Shown piece after piece: positions 1 through 7,806 of a stretch of 64,000 nucleotides of DNA. Numbering within the stretch: position 1 is the first letter of the stretch; each line of letters starts with the position of its first letter. Made by a program: the position numbers and the translations under genes. The notes under the pieces were generated by a model, which had not been told where the DNA came from, searched no databases, and saw nothing but the letters and a program-made list of their open reading frames with translations. The stretch is from assembly GCA_015492645.1 (NCBI GenBank), contig WGER01000082.1:1-64000 (forward strand), in the 5' to 3' direction. This DNA comes from Nitrospirota bacterium (GTDB lineage: Bacteria > Nitrospirota > Thermodesulfovibrionia > Thermodesulfovibrionales > JdFR-85).

Positions 1-1229
1 CTTTTATACTTTGCCTGATTTACACCTGAGGTCACCCTTTGCCAAAAAAGAGGGAAATGTTCGCTAGTAAGGTTTTCAGGAGATGCCTCAACCATTGAAA
101 TACCAATAGATGCCTCTGAGAAGAAGTGCTTATAAAACCATTCATCCATCTCTTCTCGGGCCTGTTGAATTGCTTCAACTGTTCTGGATGTATTAGGGGC
201 AACAATGGTAAACTTACCTGCTGCAGATAGGACAACTGAGAGAGGAGTTAGCCCAATCTTTCTACATATCAGGTCGGCAGCCAGTTCGCTGAGAAGGGAG
301 ATGTAAAAAGACCTTCCTCTAAGGAGTTTGGCAGCAGCCATTTGAGTGCTGCCCCCTTTAGAAAAAATGAAATCCTGGATGCCGTAAAAATCTCCTGTAA
401 TGAAAAGAAATTTTCGCTGTGAATAGTCTACAATTGAATTAATATCTTCAATGTCTCCATTTTCGTAATGATACAAATAAAGCGATGCTGCCAGTGCGGC
501 CGTGGTCTTAGAATGGTCATACAATGACACATCTGGTATAATATCGCCAACTGTCACAGCGGGTATAAAAGAAGTATAATGCTGATAAAGGCTATCAAAA
601 TGGTCAACCCAGAGATGGATCTGCTCTTTATGATAAAGCCCTTTCAAGCCTTCCAGAAAGGCATCGAATAATATTTTATATTGGTTTTCAGCAGTTTGAT
701 TATCTTCTGGTTCGGCTTCCTTTTTTAAGACTGGAAAGATATTTTCAGCAGTAAAAGGTTTTAGAGGATACCTGTATTGTAAATCTTTCTTGGTTAATTC
801 AGTAATGTTAATCTCCTCAAGAACGCTTACCAACCTAGTTTTTTTGTAGTCCTTTACATCATGGGATTGATTATAACGGTCAAAGGTGTTTCTGTCCATG
901 CCGCTACTTATTCTATCTGCCACTGCAATAATCCACTGCATTGGTGTTTCAGGTTTATGATGTGAGGCAGCAAGGTTTATAAATGTATCACCCGGTCCCC
1001 AATCTGGCTGATTGAGTTCTTGAGGAAGGTCTTTCTTTAATAATTCAATAAAGGCAGCCGTATAAGTAGCGTGCTTATGTGTAGACCTACCTTTATAGAG
1101 AGGCTGATATAAAACGGCATTTCTGTTTATATAGTCTTCTGGCACTTCAAAACCTGCCCTCTCTGCAAACTTGCCCACATCATGCATCAATGCGGCGAGG
1201 GTGATTTTCAGCACAGTTTCAGAAAGCAC
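1..1229 (-). CDS. cas10: Type III-A CRISPR Cas10/Csm1, 5' part (truncated by window edge)
   Basis: Large subunit of the type III-A (Csm) interference complex, which binds crRNA-guided target RNA and carries HD-nuclease and cyclic-oligoadenylate synthase activities. Translating the minus strand from a GTG at 1229-1227 gives 409 codons with no stop before the left edge. The start is set by AGGAG seven bases upstream. Visible signatures are the HD motif LMHDVGKFAERAG near residues 14-26, HHKPETPMQWIIAVADRISS near 90-110, the Cas10 motif GDFYGIQDFIF near 281-291, and SAAGKFTIVAPN near 335-347, which belongs to the first palm domain. The HD pair is intact, so DNase activity is plausible. The second palm domain with its GGDD motif would lie off the window and cannot be judged. 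Csm1 is usually 750-900 aa. The other csm genes are presumably to the left; none are seen to the right. Confidence 0.9.
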   Translation of the reverse strand, partial: MLSETVLKITLAALMHDVGKFAERAGFEVPEDYINRNAVLYQPLYKGRSTHKHATYTAAFIELLKKDLPQELNQPDWGPGDTFINLAASHHKPETPMQWIIAVADRISSGMDRNTFDRYNQSHDVKDYKKTRLVSVLEEINITELTKKDLQYRYPLKPFTAENIFPVLKKEAEPEDNQTAENQYKILFDAFLEGLKGLYHKEQIHLWVDHFDSLYQHYTSFIPAVTVGDIIPDVSLYDHSKTTAALAASLYLYHYENGDIEDINSIVDYSQRKFLFITGDFYGIQDFIFSKGGSTQMAAAKLLRGRSFYISLLSELAADLICRKIGLTPLSVVLSAAGKFTIVAPNTSRTVEAIQQAREEMDEWFYKHFFSEASIGISMVEASPENLTSEHFPLFWQRVTSGVNQAKYK

Positions 1230-1326
1230 AGGTGTTCTCCTTTCTCATAATTAGCAGTAAATCTATATGATTTTTACCTTCACAGAAGATGTAGATTTCT
1301 GTATATCCTGCCTTTATACTCTTCAT
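1219..1326 (-). CDS. Possible 35-aa leader ORF overlapping cas10 start
   Basis: An ATG at 1326-1324 preceded by GGAGGGATGAGG opens a 35-codon frame (MKSIKAGYTEIYIFCEG at its start) that stops at 1219, overlapping the cas10 GTG start by 11 nt in another frame. The arrangement would permit translational coupling into cas10. A second short frame with its own GGGGG ribosome-binding site (1390 to 1280, 36 codons, MIYPIDFLRFN at its start) overlaps this one by 47 nt. I recognise neither peptide. They could be leader peptides, remnants of a broken cas gene, or chance frames. Nothing else is evident in 1230-1476. Confidence 0.3.
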   Translation of the reverse strand: MKSIKAGYTEIYIFCEGKNHIDLLLIMRKENTCAF

Positions 1327-1476
1327 CCTCATCCCTCCTGGCAAAAAAATCTAACATATTAAATCTTAGAAAATCAATGGGATATATCATCTTCGCCCCC
1401 TTGAGATTGACTCTACAATAATTATACCACTGGAATTCAGAGAGGGCAAGGAAAGAAATATTTTGAAAATGTTTCC

Positions 1477-1500
1477 CAAAACTTGCACTTACGACGTGCA
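1477..1500 (+). repeat. 24-bp inverted repeat, left copy
   Basis: These 24 bases are the exact reverse complement of 2515-2538. Within each copy CTTGCAC and GTGCAAG (or all but the outermost bases of them) form a stem around TTACGAC, so each copy is also a small hairpin. The two copies bracket the NapH-like gene. The left copy ends four bases beyond that gene's stop codon. Function unknown: recombination site, mobile-element end or regulator site. Confidence 0.85.
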
Positions 1501-1503
1501 AGT

Positions 1504-2445
1504 TCAGTAGCGATACTGAAAGGCATCAATTGGTTGATTCTTATGGAGTTTCTTCACGGAAGTATTCCCTTCCCCAAATCTAAAACGGAATAATCCTCTC
1601 TCTATTCCAAGTTCTTCTCTGCATGCTGTAATACACTCACCACAGTTTACACAGTTAATCTCCTTTTTTGGAGATCTTGGCCTTACATCCATAAAACATA
1701 CCCTCTCACACCTTCGACAGTCAGTGCAACGGGAGATGTTTTCCCTGTCAAAGACCACCCTTAATGACCTGGGGCTGAACCATCCAAAGAGTGTCTGCAT
1801 AAGTCCTGGAGCACAGACATACTTACAGAAGGTATGTCTTACAAGGATAGAAGTAATTACGATATAAATGGTTACCCCTATCATACCTGCCATTAGACCT
1901 GTTGAGAGATTACGCATAGTTATTTCATTCCATATCCGTGAAGGTGCAATAAAGAAGCCGCTAAGTAGCGCACCTATAATTGGTGGAACTGTTAGATAAA
2001 AGAAAAGTGCCAGAAATATATAGATTAATCTTCTCCCATTTCTTGAGTAATTTCCATTGAGGTTTTTCTTCTTGAATAAAGACCTTCTCCCCAGAATCTT
2101 TTCATTAAGATAATCAGCAAACTCAAAGAGAAATCCCTCAGGGCAGAGCCATCCGCAGAAGAATCTGCCAAATATTGCACCCATTACAGGAAAGAAGGCA
2201 AGGACAACGAGCCATGGTAGTATCGCCTTGAGGACTATAATACCTGCAACCTCACCAGAGCCGCTGAGTGTCCCTTCTATGAGTGCATCCCTTATGCCAA
2301 GGCTCCACACCTTTCCCAGAAGGTAAAACTCCTTTGTGTCTGAATCGTAGCGAAGTATGTTGAATATGGGCATGGTGAGGAAGAAGAGAAGAAACGATAT
2401 CTGAGACAGTCTTCGTAAAAGATGTAGTTTTCTAACTCTTTGCAT
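1504..2445 (-). CDS. NapH/CcoG-like polyferredoxin membrane protein
   Basis: Membrane-bound 4Fe-4S protein of the NapH/NosR/CcoG type, which passes electrons between the quinone pool or cytosol and periplasmic or maturation targets. The 313-aa product has about five hydrophobic segments. FFCGWLCP (near residues 96-103) and HTFCKYVCAP are the membrane-linked cysteine pairs typical of this group. Two ferredoxin motifs follow in the C-terminal third: CTDCRRCERVC with a downstream Cys, and CVNCGECITAC. An open frame extends upstream to 2532, but I choose ATG 2445 (MQRVRKLHL) because an FNR-type box (2478-2495) lies inside the extension at exactly -41.5 from this ATG, and a TTAAAT -10 box ends five bases before it. 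No Shine-Dalgarno is seen, so the mRNA may be leaderless. No adjacent partner enzyme identifies its substrate. Confidence 0.8.
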   Translation of the reverse strand: MQRVRKLHLLRRLSQISFLLFFLTMPIFNILRYDSDTKEFYLLGKVWSLGIRDALIEGTLSGSGEVAGIIVLKAILPWLVVLAFFPVMGAIFGRFFCGWLCPEGFLFEFADYLNEKILGRRSLFKKKNLNGNYSRNGRRLIYIFLALFFYLTVPPIIGALLSGFFIAPSRIWNEITMRNLSTGLMAGMIGVTIYIVITSILVRHTFCKYVCAPGLMQTLFGWFSPRSLRVVFDRENISRCTDCRRCERVCFMDVRPRSPKKEINCVNCGECITACREELGIERGLFRFRFGEGNTSVKKLHKNQPIDAFQYRY

Positions 2446-2477
2446 ACTTAATTTAAAACTCTTTTTATGGGAGATTA

Positions 2478-2495
2478 TTATGATCCAGATCATAA
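2478..2495 (-). promoter_or_regulatory. CRP/FNR-family operator at -41.5
   Basis: The palindrome TTATGATC-CA-GATCATAA has two perfect 8-base arms and contains the FNR-like core TGAT-N4-ATCA. Its centre (2486.5) is 41.5 bases upstream of 2445, the A of the chosen start codon, with TTAAAT at 2456-2451 as the -10 box. That is the class II activator geometry known for FNR and CRP. It suggests oxygen- or redox-dependent activation of the NapH-like gene. Confidence 0.6.
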
Positions 2496-2514
2496 GCAAA
2501 ATATCCCTCAAACC

Positions 2515-2538
2515 TGCACGTCGTAAGTGCAAGTTTTG
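2515..2538 (-). repeat. 24-bp inverted repeat, right copy
   Basis: Exact reverse complement of 1477-1500. It lies 70 bases upstream of the chosen NapH-like start, beyond the FNR-type box, and 55 bases before the divergent TrkA-like start. It therefore sits in the shared intergenic region and could also be a regulator site for one of these genes. Confidence 0.85.
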
Positions 2539-2592
2539 TTCAGAGGATGATGCTAAATAAATCTAAATTAAAGTATAATCTTGTAGGAATTT

Positions 2593-4056
2593 ATGAAAGG
2601 TAATAAACTGGTAATAATAGGGCTTGGCAGTATAGGACTCATCCTGTTGAGGTCACTACCAAAGGAGTATGATGTAGTATGTGTAGACAAGGACGAGGAG
2701 GCCCTTGTAAAGGTAAAGGAACTGAGAGAGGATATAGAAATTGTACATGGAGATGCCACAAGTAGACTGGTGCTGGAGGAGACACCTGTAGATGAGGCAG
2801 ATTGTGTAATAATAACTACCAGAGATGAGAAGGTGAATATAGAAGTCTCAAGACTCCTCCATGAACACTTCGAACCGAAGAGAGTGATAGCAATAGGGAT
2901 GAGTGAATCTGGAATCAGGGAACTTGAATCCATGGGGGTAGAGGTTGAAAATATCTTTGAAGACAGTGCCATAGGGATACTGAACAGGCTCCAGAAGACG
3001 AGGACAACCCATGAGATAGGACTTGGAAAGAACGAGATTATGGAGGTAGAGGTCCATCCCAACAGCCGTCTTGCCAATAAGCCGATCGGAATTATTGCCC
3101 CTATAAAGTGGAGGCTGGGCCTGATTTACAGAGATGGCAACATCATTGTGCCCAGAAAGGATACCATTCTGAAGCCCAGGGACAGGGTGGTAATACTGGG
3201 CGATCCCAATGTGCTTAAAACTGTAGCGGAAATCCTCACATTCAGTTTCGAGCGATTCCCTTTAGAGTATGGTTCAGTGATCCTAACATATTTAAAAGGT
3301 TCAGAGGACGAGAGTTTCTTTGAAGAACTCGGTTATATAATCTCTTCCTTTCCTATAGAGAAAAACATTTTCATCTGCACAAAAAAATCAATGGAAAGAA
3401 GGGAAGAAATCGAGGACTTATGCGAAAGACATCACATAAAACAGAGAACCTTCAAGGAGAGCGTACTTCCATTAGTTGGGGCTGTAGAAGAAACGGTAAA
3501 TGAGATAAACAGTGAACAGGGACTCCTTATCCTCTCAAAGGATGTGGTGGTTGAACCCCGTTTTCCCCTCTTGTTTCAAGGGAGGAAGAGCCTTTACACA
3601 CTTGTCGATCTGGTCTCCTGTCCTGTATTTTTGCTCTCAGGCACACACCCCTACCATAAGATACTCCTGCCATGCTTTATTGAGACAGATGTGGAGAGGA
3701 TAATAGAGACAGGAATCGAGATATCCTATATTATAAACTCCAGCCTTACAGCCATCACCCTTGAGCCCTCCCGTTATATCACAACAGAGGAAGAACAGAA
3801 GAGATACACAGAAATAAAGAAACAGATCACCTCCCTCACATCAATGTACAAGACATCTGTTCAGATACTCACAAAAAGGGGCAACCCGATAAAGGTAACA
3901 CATATGCTCCAGAATGAATACAATCTCGCCATAATCAATAGAGGCACATCCAGAAAGGGAGTATTATCCTTTCTTTTCCCTGATGTGATATGGAGGATTA
4001 TAACTGGTATGAAGATAACCACTTTGATCATACCACCTATGGAAGAAACACTGTAG
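2593..4056 (+). CDS. TrkA-N/TrkA-C plus universal-stress-like regulatory protein
   Basis: Cytosolic nucleotide-sensing subunit for a cation transporter. The N-terminal Rossmann fold (residues 1-135) shows the NAD-binding glycine pattern VIIGLGSIG and an aspartate-rich strand end (VCVDKDEEAL). A TrkA-C domain follows (about 145-215: NKPIGIIAP, DRVVILG). The remaining half resembles two universal-stress-protein-like alpha/beta domains. In Kef-type systems such a domain is fused to, or acts with, the antiporter. Here the antiporter gene starts immediately after the TAG stop with no spacer, so the two are surely co-translated. TATAAT at 2574-2579 with AGGA before the ATG looks like a normal promoter and ribosome-binding site. 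Total length 487 aa. Confidence 0.85.
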   Translation: MKGNKLVIIGLGSIGLILLRSLPKEYDVVCVDKDEEALVKVKELREDIEIVHGDATSRLVLEETPVDEADCVIITTRDEKVNIEVSRLLHEHFEPKRVIAIGMSESGIRELESMGVEVENIFEDSAIGILNRLQKTRTTHEIGLGKNEIMEVEVHPNSRLANKPIGIIAPIKWRLGLIYRDGNIIVPRKDTILKPRDRVVILGDPNVLKTVAEILTFSFERFPLEYGSVILTYLKGSEDESFFEELGYIISSFPIEKNIFICTKKSMERREEIEDLCERHHIKQRTFKESVLPLVGAVEETVNEINSEQGLLILSKDVVVEPRFPLLFQGRKSLYTLVDLVSCPVFLLSGTHPYHKILLPCFIETDVERIIETGIEISYIINSSLTAITLEPSRYITTEEEQKRYTEIKKQITSLTSMYKTSVQILTKRGNPIKVTHMLQNEYNLAIINRGTSRKGVLSFLFPDVIWRIITGMKITTLIIPPMEETL

Positions 4057-5256
4057 ATGAAAGAACAGATCCTTCTAATGCTGGTTATGCTCGGAGGGGC
4101 CGCCCTGGTCCCGTTTGTGGCAAGGCGTCTCCATATACCCTCCTCAGTGCTCGAGATTATTTACGGGGTAATACTTTTCAACACCGTTTTAACAGAGAGA
4201 CCTGAATGGTTCCTCCTGATGAAGGAACTGGGGCTTATATATCTGATGTTCATAGCAGGCATGGAACTGGATCTCAGAAGAATCCTGCATCAGAAAAGGT
4301 TAATATGGTACATACTTATTCCTCTGTCCTCCTTTATCTTCACACCCCTGGTTCTCTCCTACCTTGGATACCCCTTTTATATCGGGATAGCCCTCTCGAT
4401 GATCTCGGCAGGCATTGTGATACCTCTCCTGAAGGAACTGAGGTTTACGGAAAGCCCTCTTGGTAGAGATGTAATGGGTATAGCAATTATAGGCGAACTC
4501 CTTTCCATAATCATTCTCACCCTCCTTGATATCTACCATAAGAGAGGACTAACCCTGACAGCCCTGTGCGAGACGACAAAACTGCTCGCACTCCTTGCAC
4601 TTGCAGCACTACTGCTCAGAATACTGTACCTCATAGCATGGTGGTATCCTGAAAGGGTAGAAAAGGTGATGGAGAGTGAAGACCCTGTGGAGGAGGGGAT
4701 AAGGGCAGTGGTCTCTATTGCCTTTGCAGGTGCATTAATAGCCTACTTCTCGGGCATTGAACCCATCCTCGGTTCATTCCTGGTAGGGGTGGTCTTCAGT
4801 TATGTCTTCAGGAGCAAGGGCATTTTTGAGGACAAACTGAACGCAATAGGCTTTGGATTCTTCATCCCATTTTTCTTCATAGGGGTCGGGGCTGACCTGA
4901 AACTCTCTATGATTAGAGACATCAAAACAATCTTCCTTTCCATAGCGTTCACATCTGTGGTATTTCTCAGCAACTCCCTGCCCATACTGGTTGCACCCCT
5001 GATGGGCCTGAGGTACTCCGAGGCCCTGGTTATAAGCACTGGTCTCTCTGCACCCCTTTCCCTGCTGGTCGTCTCAGGTGCCCTTGGTGTGAAGATGGGG
5101 TTTATCCCTCCTCAGGCCTATGATATCCTGATCCTGACTGGTGTACTCGCAAGCATTGTCTACCCCACCATATTTCGTATACTCTCAAGAAGGGTCCTGG
5201 GGGACGAAATAGATAATCAGGGCAAAAGTCTCAGCACCTCACACCATACTCGATAA
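4057..5256 (+). CDS. CPA2-family cation:proton antiporter (Kef/Nha type)
   Basis: Integral membrane Na+ or K+/H+ exchanger of the monovalent cation:proton antiporter-2 family. The 399-aa product consists almost entirely of hydrophobic helices (about 11-12), beginning with ILLMLVMLGGAALVPFVARR. It contains the conserved early segment LGLIYLMFIAGMELDL and a later FFIPFFFIGVGADL segment, both hallmarks of the fold. It lacks the C-terminal Trk/RCK domain common in KefB/C; that role is supplied by the gene directly upstream. Its 3' end overlaps the convergent SGNH hydrolase gene by 40 bp. Substrate cation cannot be decided from sequence alone. Confidence 0.88.
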   Translation: MKEQILLMLVMLGGAALVPFVARRLHIPSSVLEIIYGVILFNTVLTERPEWFLLMKELGLIYLMFIAGMELDLRRILHQKRLIWYILIPLSSFIFTPLVLSYLGYPFYIGIALSMISAGIVIPLLKELRFTESPLGRDVMGIAIIGELLSIIILTLLDIYHKRGLTLTALCETTKLLALLALAALLLRILYLIAWWYPERVEKVMESEDPVEEGIRAVVSIAFAGALIAYFSGIEPILGSFLVGVVFSYVFRSKGIFEDKLNAIGFGFFIPFFFIGVGADLKLSMIRDIKTIFLSIAFTSVVFLSNSLPILVAPLMGLRYSEALVISTGLSAPLSLLVVSGALGVKMGFIPPQAYDILILTGVLASIVYPTIFRILSRRVLGDEIDNQGKSLSTSHHTR

Positions 5257-5735
5257 CCCCTCTCACTCAGGTGCACACCATCTTCCAGGTAATACTCCCT
5301 TATCACCTCTCCTCTTTCATTAATAAAATATTTGAACAGGTCAAGATAGTGCACACCTTCCTCATATGCGACCCTCTCCAGTGCCCTGTTCATCTCAAGC
5401 ACCTTCCTGTTGTCAATAAAGTCCACATCTGCGGGAAGGATGCTATGCACAACAATAGTCGCCTCTGGGTAGGCCCTTTTCAATTTCTTTATCAGGGCCC
5501 TGTAAGTGGTGAGAAATGCATAATCATCCATTGCTATGTTGTTTATCCCTGACATCATCAGACACGCCTCTGCGGCAGGGTATCTCTCTATAACAGAATC
5601 AATCCTCCTGTAAAGGCCCTCCACTGTCTCACCAGCAACACCGAGGTTAATCACATCTCTGTCCGGGAAACACTCCTCCCACTCTCCATACTCTACTAAG
5701 GAGTCTCCAAGGAAGAGAACAGGGGCATCTGTCAT
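5217..5735 (-). CDS. SGNH/GDSL-type esterase
   Basis: Small hydrolase of the SGNH superfamily acting on ester or acyl bonds of an unknown substrate. The 172-aa product has all four blocks: FLGDSLVEYG (block I, nucleophile Ser), GVAGETVEG (block II Gly), MMSGINNI (block III Asn), and EDGVHLSERGY (block V Asp and His of the catalytic triad). No signal peptide is visible, so it is probably cytosolic. The start at 5735 (MTDAPVLFLGD) is preferred over a TTG two codons earlier because GGAGG lies six bases upstream. The 3' end overlaps the antiporter gene on the opposite strand. Divergent from the 56-aa gene at 5793. Confidence 0.88.
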   Translation of the reverse strand: MTDAPVLFLGDSLVEYGEWEECFPDRDVINLGVAGETVEGLYRRIDSVIERYPAAEACLMMSGINNIAMDDYAFLTTYRALIKKLKRAYPEATIVVHSILPADVDFIDNRKVLEMNRALERVAYEEGVHYLDLFKYFINERGEVIREYYLEDGVHLSERGYRVWCEVLRLLP

Positions 5736-5750
5736 GTTCAACCTCCATCC

Positions 5751-5784
5751 TTTTTACACTTCCGGAGTGTAAAAATCGTATAAT
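5751..5784 (+). promoter_or_regulatory. Inverted repeat and -10 box between divergent genes
   Basis: TTTTTACACT and AGTGTAAAAA form a perfect 10-bp inverted repeat (5751-5760 / 5766-5775) around TCCGG. It is followed by TATAAT at 5779-5784, eight bases before the ATG at 5793. It lies between the minus-strand SGNH gene and the plus-strand 56-aa gene. The symmetry suggests an operator, possibly controlling both directions. Confidence 0.5.
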
Positions 5785-5792
5785 TAATCATC

Positions 5793-5963
5793 ATGATAGA
5801 ACTCATAGGCAAAAGGGTGGTTGTCGATGCCTTCGGCATCCAGTACAAAGGGGTTCTTGTGGAGGTGACCGACAGTGAGGTGAATCTCCAGACAGAGACA
5901 GGATGGGTAACCGTCCCGATGGATGCTGTGAGTGACATCAGGGCCGAGGAAGGCCAGGATTGA
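5793..5963 (+). CDS. 56-aa LSm/SH3-barrel-like protein
   Basis: Small open frame starting MIELIGKRVVVDAFGIQYKG and ending at TGA 5961-5963. The alternating hydrophobic pattern (KRVVVDAFG, YKGVLVEVTDSEVNLQT, GWVTVPMDAVSDI) is that of a five-stranded Sm-like or SH3-like barrel, as in small RNA-binding or scaffold proteins. TATAAT lies eight bases before the ATG and no Shine-Dalgarno is present, so a leaderless mRNA is likely. The last 26 bp overlap the convergent rsmE gene. Function not recognised; the domain reading is inference. Confidence 0.6.
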   Translation: MIELIGKRVVVDAFGIQYKGVLVEVTDSEVNLQTETGWVTVPMDAVSDIRAEEGQD

Positions 5964-6678
5964 GGTCTCCATATAGATACTGCAGGAGCGCGGTAGCAAC
6001 CACCCCTGCTGTCTCAGCCCTCAGCACCCGTGGTCCCAATCCTACAAGCCTGAACCCCTGCTCAGATGCAATCTTCAGTTCTTCAGGGCTGAAGCCTCCT
6101 TCAGGCCCGACAAGTATACAACACCCATCACGAGGCCCCTCTGAGCGGAGGCCTCCCGGGTCTGCTGATTCATGAAAGATGAACCGGAGGCCGATGTGGG
6201 CAGTCTCCTTCATCGCCTCCTGAAGTCCCATAACCTCATGAATAATGGGCACAATACTCCTTCGGCACTGCCTGGTTGCCTCCCTGGCCACTGACCTCCA
6301 GTGCTCCAGCCGCCTCGTATGTCTCACCTGACAGTATTCGGTCACAACAGGATACAACTCATACACACCCAGTTCTGTGGTCTTCTGGATCAGGAAGTCC
6401 ATCCTCTCTCCTTTCAGTACCCCCTGAAGAAGCACAATCCTGAAGGGTGATTCCCTCTGCTCTCTGATGCGGCTGAGTTCCACAACCCTGACCGAACTGC
6501 CGGTAATCGCCTCAACCCTGCCCCTCCATATCCCTCCCTTTCCGTTCAGTACAACAACCTCCTCACCCGGTCTTATTCTGAGGACCCTGGCGAGATACCT
6601 ATATTCCTGGTCTGTAATATCCAATTCAGACGGGGGCTCATCAATCCAGGGCAGGATCACCCTTGGTGGCTCATGCAT
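5938..6678 (-). CDS. rsmE: 16S rRNA (uracil-1498-N3)-methyltransferase RsmE
   Basis: SAM-dependent methyltransferase of the SPOUT class that methylates U1498 of 16S rRNA. The 246-aa length is normal. An N-terminal PUA-like barrel (VVVLNGKGGIWRG) precedes the knotted SPOUT domain, which carries LVGPEGGFSPEELKIA and LGPRVLRAETAGVVA, the two SAM-binding signatures. Its ATG shares one base with the dnaJ stop (TAATG), so it is the last gene of the hrcA-grpE-dnaK-dnaJ-rsmE operon, a common arrangement. Confidence 0.95.
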   Translation of the reverse strand: MHEPPRVILPWIDEPPSELDITDQEYRYLARVLRIRPGEEVVVLNGKGGIWRGRVEAITGSSVRVVELSRIREQRESPFRIVLLQGVLKGERMDFLIQKTTELGVYELYPVVTEYCQVRHTRRLEHWRSVAREATRQCRRSIVPIIHEVMGLQEAMKETAHIGLRFIFHESADPGGLRSEGPRDGCCILVGPEGGFSPEELKIASEQGFRLVGLGPRVLRAETAGVVATALLQYLYGDLNPGLPRP

Positions 6679-7781
6679 TACTCACCTGAGAAGAACTCTC
6701 TCAGTCTCTCTGCAAAACTCTTGTGGACCTCCTCTCCAGACAGTCTTGCGAACTCCTGTAGAAGTTCCCTCTGCTTTGGTGTTACCTTCTTCGGCACATC
6801 TATATAGACCCTCACGATCTGGTCGCCCCTTGAATGACCTCCCAGCCTCGGCACCCCCTTACCCTTAAGGACAAACTCCTTACCAGAGGGTGTGCCCGGT
6901 GGGATCTTTAATCTCTCAGGCCCGTAGAGGGTGGGCACCTCTATCTCTCCACCAAGCACCGCCTGTGGAAAGGTGATCGGGACCTCACAGTAGAGGTCAT
7001 TTCCCCGTCGCTTGAAGAATCCATGAGGTTTCACATTTATGACTATGTACAGGTCACCAGGTGGTCCACCGTACTGTCCTGCCTCTCCCTCCCCGGAGAC
7101 CCTCAGCCTGGAACCATCGTCCACACCTGGTGGTATCTTTACAGAGACGGTTCTCTGCTTCCTCACCTTCCCCTCACCACCGCATACCCTGCAGGGAGAA
7201 GAGACAAAACTCCCGCTACCACCACACCTTGGACAGGTCCTTGTAACCGAGAAGAAGCCCTGTTGAAACCTCACATATCCACTCCCCCTGCATTCAGGAC
7301 AACTGCTCGGACCTGTACCGGGTCTTGCACCACTGCCACCGCAGGTCTCACAGGTCTGCCACCTGGGAATCTTCAACTCCTTTTCGGTCCCCCTTACAGC
7401 CTCTTCTAAGGTGATGGTTAGGTCATACCTGAGGTCTGCTCCCTTCTGGGGACGGACCCTCCTCCTCTGCCTGGTGAATGTCCCGAAGAGGTCACCAAAG
7501 AGGTCATCAAATATATCTGAAAAGGTTGAAGTGAAGGGGCCAAAACCCATGTCCTCAAATCCCGGCCCCTCTACTGTGCCAAACCTGTCATACTGGGCCC
7601 TCTTCTGGGGGTCACTCAGACACGCATAGGCCTCGTTTATCTCCTTGAATTTCTCTTCTGCCTCTCTGTTATTGGGGTTCCTGTCAGGATGATACTTCAG
7701 GGCAAGCCTTCTGAAGGCCCTTTTAATCTCCTCCTGCGTGGCATTTCGCGGCACCCCAAGGATCTTGTAGTAGTCCTTCAT
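6678..7781 (-). CDS. dnaJ: Chaperone protein DnaJ
   Basis: Hsp40 co-chaperone that delivers substrates to DnaK and stimulates its ATPase. The J domain (residues 1-70) contains KYHPDRN with the essential HPD. A Gly/Phe-rich linker follows ([18 protein letters not shown]). Four CxxCxGxG zinc repeats come next ([32 protein letters not shown]), then the C-terminal substrate-binding barrels. Length 367 aa is typical for type I DnaJ. It lies 25 bp downstream of dnaK in the HrcA-controlled operon. Confidence 0.97.
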   Translation of the reverse strand: MKDYYKILGVPRNATQEEIKRAFRRLALKYHPDRNPNNREAEEKFKEINEAYACLSDPQKRAQYDRFGTVEGPGFEDMGFGPFTSTFSDIFDDLFGDLFGTFTRQRRRVRPQKGADLRYDLTITLEEAVRGTEKELKIPRWQTCETCGGSGARPGTGPSSCPECRGSGYVRFQQGFFSVTRTCPRCGGSGSFVSSPCRVCGGEGKVRKQRTVSVKIPPGVDDGSRLRVSGEGEAGQYGGPPGDLYIVINVKPHGFFKRRGNDLYCEVPITFPQAVLGGEIEVPTLYGPERLKIPPGTPSGKEFVLKGKGVPRLGGHSRGDQIVRVYIDVPKKVTPKQRELLQEFARLSGEEVHKSFAERLREFFSGE

Positions 7782-7806
7782 CCCGTATATCTAATAGCAT
7801 CGTACC

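Noticed and set aside
1477..2538. The 24-bp repeats as CRISPR repeats of the neighbouring type III system
   Set aside because: There are only two copies, in opposite orientation and 1 kb apart, with a complete gene between them instead of spacers.
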